Source: Prunus persica
Lineage: Eukaryota > Streptophyta > Magnoliopsida > Rosales > Rosaceae
Assembly (NCBI RefSeq): GCF_000346465.2
Contig: NC_034009.1
Location: 40,000,370-40,064,369, forward strand
Length of the DNA stretch: 64,000 nucleotides
Reading direction: 5' to 3'
How positions within the stretch are numbered: the stretch's first letter is position 1; each line of letters starts with the position of its first letter. Under the pieces are notes generated by a model, which did no database searches, had not been told where the DNA came from, and saw only the letters and a program-made list of their open reading frames with translations. The position numbers and the translations under genes are program-made. Below, in pieces: positions 58,226 to 64,000 of the stretch.

Positions 58226-61042
58226 AAAAAAAATATAGCCAATGTAGTATAACTCAGTTGATTAAGTTCTTCCACCTCCAGTGGATTCCTTTGCCCAGAC
58301 ACCCAATAGATATTTATGTAAACCCTCCTCCCTCAATCGCTTGGACTATTTTATTTTATTTTATTTTATTTTATTTTTGGGTATAACTAAAGCACACAAA
58401 AACTGCATAAAAAACCTGCAAAGCTAAATAATAAAGTTTATTTAAAAAAATAGAATTTCATTTGAAATATACTCCTAATTAATATTGTAACGATCTTTAA
58501 TACCAATATTAAAATTGAATTGCGTGTTAAGTCAGTCAATCCCATTTTAGTTCTAGCAAAGATTCGAAAATATCTCCTATATATTTGTTTGGCTAAATAG
58601 TAAAAATAAAATGAAATAGTATCTCCTATATTTAGCTTGGCTAAATAATACTTCCTATATTTAGTTTGGGACAGATCTGATGGCTCTAACAGTCGTTTCA
58701 TGCTTAAGGTTGTGTTTGTGTCATCAGCTAGTGGTCTCAAAAAACACACGCAACCTATTACTTCTGTAAAAATAGTAAGTGTTTACTTCATGTTGGAGCA
58801 TAGGCTGAATGTTAGGTTTGTGTTACAATGGAAATCCTTTTTTCTTTTTTTTAACTTCTTATTTTTCCTTTTAAGTATTTGAAATTACTATTGTGAGATT
58901 GGGATGCTTCAACCAATCCCTTAAAAGTAGTATTACTAATTTCTATTTTATGCCAAATAAGCCAAATCTCATGACCATTTTGCTGAAGAATCCAAAGCTA
59001 GTGGAAACAAAGAAGGTAGGTATTTTTTTTGCCCCAAAAAGCTAGCGATAATGAAGCTTGGATTATATTTTCATTTGGTGATATTTCCTCTACTGGTTGT
59101 CCAGATGATGTTGATGTTGTAATTATGTAACAAAACACATGTTAGTCGCATGATCAATCGCTATACAACGGGTCTCTCACATCTAGTAAAACACGTACCG
59201 GTCACATAATCAATCATTGTGAGATTACTATCGTATACAACATTGGAATTTGGAGGGAAGACTTTCTCCTACTTCATTTGTCTTTTGAGACATTATTGCC
59301 TCTTGCATATAGTTTTAGCTGCTTTGAGTTTTTAAGCTTGAAATAAATAAATAAATACCCTAACTCTCCCTATAAGGATCCATCTAGAGTTAACCTTTCC
59401 TTTTTTATTGCTGGATACAGTTAGAGATGTGATTGGTTCTAGAAACCTTTTAAAAGTTCGTATCTTGTGCGTACAGATTTGGGTTAGCATATTCTTATAG
59501 TTTTATGTAGCTGGCCCGTCGCAACAACAACTACAACTTGTCAAAGGGGACCATAAGATTTGTACTCCAGATTTATCACAAGGCACCAAATTGTCCACTT
59601 TGTTTCACCAATACTTAAAAGTTCAAACATGTCGTTTTGTGTTCCCTTGTCTTGTGAACTGAGTTCAAATTTATTTTTATGTGAATAAACTGTTTGATGA
59701 AAATATAGATGGAGGCATGCCGACTGGTCAAGGGGAATTGCAAGCAGCAGAAAATTTGCCATTTGATCCAAAAATTGACAGGGCTGACTAGCTCACAGGC
59801 TAACTTGACGGGCTTGGTCTTTTCTAAGCCATTCTTACTGGGTTAGTCTTTACAATTGGATCATGCTCAGGTCCACACACAGTGCTTAGCTAACCCAAGG
59901 CCCAAACATTTCCTTTGTATTGGACTCTTCTATGTATAAGTTAAACCCAAAACAATCTCAATTAGACTCGTATGTTACTGCTTCTGTAAGAAGAACTTGT
60001 ACTCATAAACACGCATGTTGAATTTTTAAGTTCTTACAAGAATATGCTTTTTTTAAAAACACTTTTATGACCTAGAAACGTATACACTTTTGATTGAGCT
60101 AGGCCGTATGTAAATTCCAACTCCATGCAACAAAGCGCCATTTTAAAATTAAATCACGTATTGTTCCTTTGAAACGTCCGATAAAATTATAACGATATAG
60201 AGAGAGTGGAAAAAGTAAGACCCCATTATTGATCGATAACAAGCCAAAGCCACATCATGTACTATGAACCTAATAAGAACCACCCCCAACTTCTACCTCT
60301 GCAGATATAGCAAGACTTTCAAGTTTCATGGCTCATTCCACTGGAACTAGTTGAAGTTGGCTACAATTTTTTAAGATTAACCAAAACCAAACCTCTTGTT
60401 TTCAAAAGATTTAAACTTATCTCTCCAATTTGCGTTTACACACAGGACTAATTATACTGAGTGGTGCATTTCAGATTAACACATTCCACCAATTAAGCAG
60501 AGCCTCATGGCATAATTGATTGGTTAATTACATACTACCAGTTTTGCTTTATCCAGCTCTAGCCTTTTTGCTTCCCTTTTGTCAACTTTTTTTATAGGTA
60601 GCACATGATAAAATCCAGCTTAAAACCCCACAGTTCATGTGAACAACTGACCCTCAATGATACTATTGGTAGCAGATCATCTGGAGGCAAACTTTAACAC
60701 AATTGGTTGGCAATTTGGTACAATACAAGAACATTTAAATTTCTAAAGTGCTTCTTACACGTTTGTTCGAAAAGTTGCATTCTCATTACTTTATGTGTAT
60801 ACAAATAAAAATAAAAATAAAAACTTTGAGTGATGAGACTTCCACTTCTTATAATTCCTAAGATACCCCCCTTATCTTGCCAAGAACCCCATGACAATTT
60901 TAAAGGCTCATCTAGAAGGAACTCGACTGTTTGACTTGAATTTCAAATACGACATGAATCTTATTCTTTGTAGAACATAATTCAAAAAGTAGTTATGGAG
61001 GCCAAAAAAGAATCTTGAGAGAGAGAGGAGCCTCAGTGCTAC
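58226..61042. other. intergenic, no gene seen
   Basis: AT-rich with a TTTTA pentanucleotide tract at about 58350-58376 and an AAAT tract at 59341-59356. ORFs are short and unsupported. Confidence 0.45.
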
Positions 61043-61050
61043 TATATATA
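61043..61050 (+). promoter_or_regulatory. TATA box of the EG45-like gene
   Basis: TATATATA lies 96 bases upstream of the ATG at 61146, within CTACTATATATAGCC. Confidence 0.6.
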
Positions 61051-61145
61051 GCCACGCCCCCATTGCTCCAAAACAAATGCGTACACATATATAGAACTTC
61101 TTACAATAAGCACAAACTTAGATTGCGCTTTCACTTGCTGTGATC

Positions 61146-61889
61146 ATGAGGCTCCTAGTCTTGTCCATAGTGTTAAGCTTATTGTGCAGAGAAGCAAAGC
61201 TAGTTTTGGGTGATATCGGCACGGCAACTTCTTATCGTCCTCCTTATATACGTGAGTACATAAAATAAGTTCCATAACTTGAGAAACATAAGTTTTTTTT
61301 CCTTCCAGTACGTATGTAAACACGACTACAATCTCTTACCAAATATCTGAAATGTTATGCTGATTGTCTGTGATACATTTAAATAATATTTTGATTCCTT
61401 AAGATTCACAGTTCGACAACATATACTAACGTGTCAGCCTCTTGTGTTCTCTTCTTTGTGCCATATACATGATGAAGTGTAATTTTTGTGCAGCTACAGG
61501 GTGCTTCGGAAACCAGCAAGACCAGTTCCCTCCAGGGAACCTGTTTGTGGCGGTGAGTGAAGGGTTATGGGACAATGGTGCCGCCTGTGGAAGGCGGTAT
61601 AGACTGAGGTGCCTGAGTGGCCATAAAAAGCCTTGCAAGGGTGGTGCTACTGTGGACGTGAAGGTGGTGGATCTTTGCCGAAGATCACCTTGCCCTTCTA
61701 CCATAGCCATGTCAACTGATGCTTTTGCAGCCATCTCACGTTCTCCTTCAACAAAAATCAATGTTGAATATATCCAGTACTTATCTATATCTCTCTCTTA
61801 CTCTCTTATAAGTCTTCTATAAATAATCTGTTTTATGTCTATGTAATAATAAAAATAATAATTTGTTGATGTTTCCTGCAGGATATGAA
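61146..61889 (+). CDS. EG45-like / plant natriuretic peptide-like secreted protein
   Basis: Exons 61146-61251, 61494-61776 and 61883-61889 join to 131 residues. Residues 1-22 (MRLLVLSIVLSLLCREAKLV) look like a signal peptide. The mature part is a single double-psi beta-barrel (expansin domain 1-like, RlpA-like): GTATSYRPPYIPTGCFGNQ, LFVAVSEGLWDNGAACGRRY, KPCKGGATVDVKVVDLC, then FAAIS and the end INVEYIQI. Cysteines in TGC, AACG, RC, PC, LC and SPC fit the disulphide pattern of the family. Such proteins are apoplastic; plant natriuretic peptides affect water and ion balance, others are stress-induced. The last coding exon holds just G-ATA-TGA, but it gives the usual family ending. No expansin domain 2, as expected. 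Confidence 0.9.
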
Positions 61890-62116
61890 ATTAGCTGAGC
61901 CAAATACGATGATCTACTGCTAGATGAAGAGTATTAATTATCAAGGGGTCTATGGTTGTTTGTTTGTTTTTGTAGTTCAGATTGAACTGAACTAAACTGA
62001 AGTTTAGAAGGATATATAGAAATTAATAGTGTAACCTCAGAAGTTAATTGATGCTATCTTCCTCTCTACATTAATTTTCAACGATTAAGTTATGTTTGTA
62101 ATAATAAGCAGTCTTC

Positions 62117-62122
62117 AATAAA
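62117..62122 (+). terminator. poly(A) signal of the EG45-like gene
   Basis: AATAAA lies 228 bases after the stop codon in AT-rich sequence. Confidence 0.35.
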
Positions 62123-64000
62123 ATGATGAAGCAGAGTTTTTGATGAAGGATACATCCCACATGCTTGCCCTCATTCTTCATGGCATCCAGAGTTTACGAT
62201 CACATCACATCTATGAATTATATTGTTGATCACATCTCTAGTAAACAAAACATAACACACTTATATATTACATTTAGTCAGAAAATGTAGTATATATATA
62301 GCATCAATCCCTTAGACCAGGATTTTGGTTGAGTAATTCAGTTTTTCTATTTAAACCCACACTTTTCTTTGTTCACTCCAATACTTAAATCATTAAGCTC
62401 TTAAGTTTTATTATTGTGTAAAAGGACAAAAAAAGTCATCTAACTTAATATTTAACCCTAGTACATCTACACACACCCCACCGCTCTTCATATTAAGTTT
62501 TAGAAAAACACAAATTCCTCGACACCTTATTGCCAGATTACTCATCTTTCAATCCAAAAAACTTACTACACTCTCATATTCTCTTCACAAACCCTAAATT
62601 AGGATTGTGAGAGTAATATAAGTGGATAGGGAGAGAGTGGATATTACGAATTCCCCTGGTTTTGCATTCCTTCCTCACCTCTCTCTTCCTCTCTTTCTTT
62701 TATTAACAAATTTCTTCTACGCCCACGACCCAACACTTCTGCTTGTTGTTTTTATTTATCTCCTAAATTGACATAATGCCCTCAATAATATAAACGTAGT
62801 GTTTACTGCATCCATGTACAACATATATATAATAAGAAAATATACATCAAAATATCATGTGCCAGATTTGTTTTTCATAGCAGAACAAAATATCGAGTAA
62901 ACAAAGAGAAGTACGGGATTTAAATAGAAAAACTCTTACTAATTTAGCACATTCTTATGTTAGGTGTTCAAGAGATTATTTTCGTAGTGCAAAATAACGA
63001 TTCCTATCTCTGTTTTTGTTAAGATTAATTTCTGTTCAGACTACTTTTTGGTCTGTTCAAATCAAAAGTTTGTGATTGTAAGTTGTAACCCATAAAATAT
63101 CTCAATAAGTACCTACACAACCCATACAAAAATGCAATTGCAATTCCCAGTCTGACTTGCCTATTATGCTCACTTGGCATGCAGTTCCCACTTTGACCTA
63201 TGAGTGGGATGTATCCATTTTAGCCACATGACCTTCTCCAAAATGGATCCTCCACTGAGTCAAAGTCTGAATGACAAAACAAGGGTCGTGAACAAAACAG
63301 GATGTGCTTAGTTATATCTTTTGTCAAACTAACATTTTTTCAATCATATTCAATATACATGAAAATACTAGATTTTATTCGGTGATCATAACTCATCGAG
63401 TGGTATATTCAGTGATCATAACTCATTGAGTGGTACATTTAATTCACTAAATGGTGTTACATTTGATGATATTTCTATGTGTTCGTAACAAATAAGACTT
63501 CAACAACTGTATCATAAGTGATGAGTGGGATGATGTGGATCTACATGTCCACTATAGCAAATCTGACATAATCTGAATGCTTAAATCAACTTCTGGTATA
63601 TGCCCACTAATCAAGTTTCTGATGGATGCCCTTTTTTTGTCATGCTTGAGCTACTGCATAATAATAATAGGTAACCCCACAAGATCCCAAGCATGCCTAG
63701 CTAGCCGAAGTGATTAAAGGCTTAAATTAATCAGTTCATCACAGAATATCACCAAATAAAAGTTAGTGGCATAATTGTTATCTCTCATAAGAATCATGTA
63801 TAAGCCTTAGTCATTTACTTTGATATTTTAATTTTTGTATACGGAAGGTCAAAGATGATATCGGTTATCAATCTGCATCAATGATTTCCACGTGCGAATT
63901 TGGAAGGGCCATTTAGAAACTTAGCTCTTTTAGCAGTCAGCAGCCTTAAGACTTCAAGCTCCATTTTGCCTATGACATCACCACCAACCAACTGAACTGA
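62123..64000. other. intergenic, no gene seen
   Basis: AT-rich with a small imperfect tandem repeat at about 63379-63450 (GTGATCATAACTCAT twice, followed by GAGTGGTA). No coding region supported. Confidence 0.5.

Overview
This is a piece of nuclear DNA from a flowering plant. Its protein-coding genes have GT-AG introns, the intergenic DNA is AT-rich and full of short terminal-inverted-repeat elements, SINE-like units and LTR debris, and every recognisable protein belongs to a plant family (BURP, DUF247/UPF0481, HY5 bZIP, OCP3, CESA, Alba, BT1-type carrier, EG45-like). The HY5 and CESA1 sequences are typical eudicot versions. A woody rosid such as a Rosaceae species is my best guess, but that is inference.

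Layout. 1-6.2 kb: repeat-rich DNA with the end of an LTR-like element, a 5' LTR fragment, two PIF/Harbinger-like MITEs in opposite orientation, and a 1046-bp segment present in two near-identical copies plus a decayed third copy that forms the promoter of the next gene. 6.3-8.3 kb: a three-exon BURP-domain (RD22-like) gene with nine 81-bp tandem repeats in its last exon. 8.3-24 kb: a repeat-dominated interval. It contains a DUF247 pseudogene, a MITE whose empty site is preserved in a paralogous copy nearby, two LTR-like units carrying hairpin-forming minisatellites (96 and 91 bp periods), a hAT MITE with a perfect 8-bp target duplication nested in another inverted-repeat element, and duplicated blocks with a second DUF247 fragment and an exon fragment of the membrane-protein gene at 32-34 kb. 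24.4-30.6 kb: two intact single-exon DUF247 genes on the minus strand. 32.1-41 kb: a compact block with a 217-residue membrane protein of unknown function (minus), OCP3 (plus, head to head with it), a small phosphoprotein-like gene, and HY5. The order DUF247, small membrane protein, OCP3, HY5 recalls Arabidopsis At5g11290-At5g11260. 43.7-50.3 kb: a 14-exon cellulose synthase of the CESA1 clade. 51.5-53.1 kb: an Alba-domain RNA/DNA-binding protein. 54.7-57.2 kb: a BT1-like adenine nucleotide carrier (minus). 61.1-61.9 kb: a secreted EG45-like protein. The rest is intergenic.

There is no operon logic, as expected in a plant nucleus. The notable relationships are evolutionary: DUF247 copies spread as segmental duplications that carried along pieces of the neighbouring membrane-protein gene, and the BURP gene grew by two separate tandem processes, in its promoter and in its coding repeat. 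I found no clearly undescribed biological system. The strongest leads are the DUF247 duplication series, the hairpin minisatellites, the MITE with its empty site, and the BURP locus. Exon boundaries were set by eye from reading frame, GT-AG sites and family similarity.
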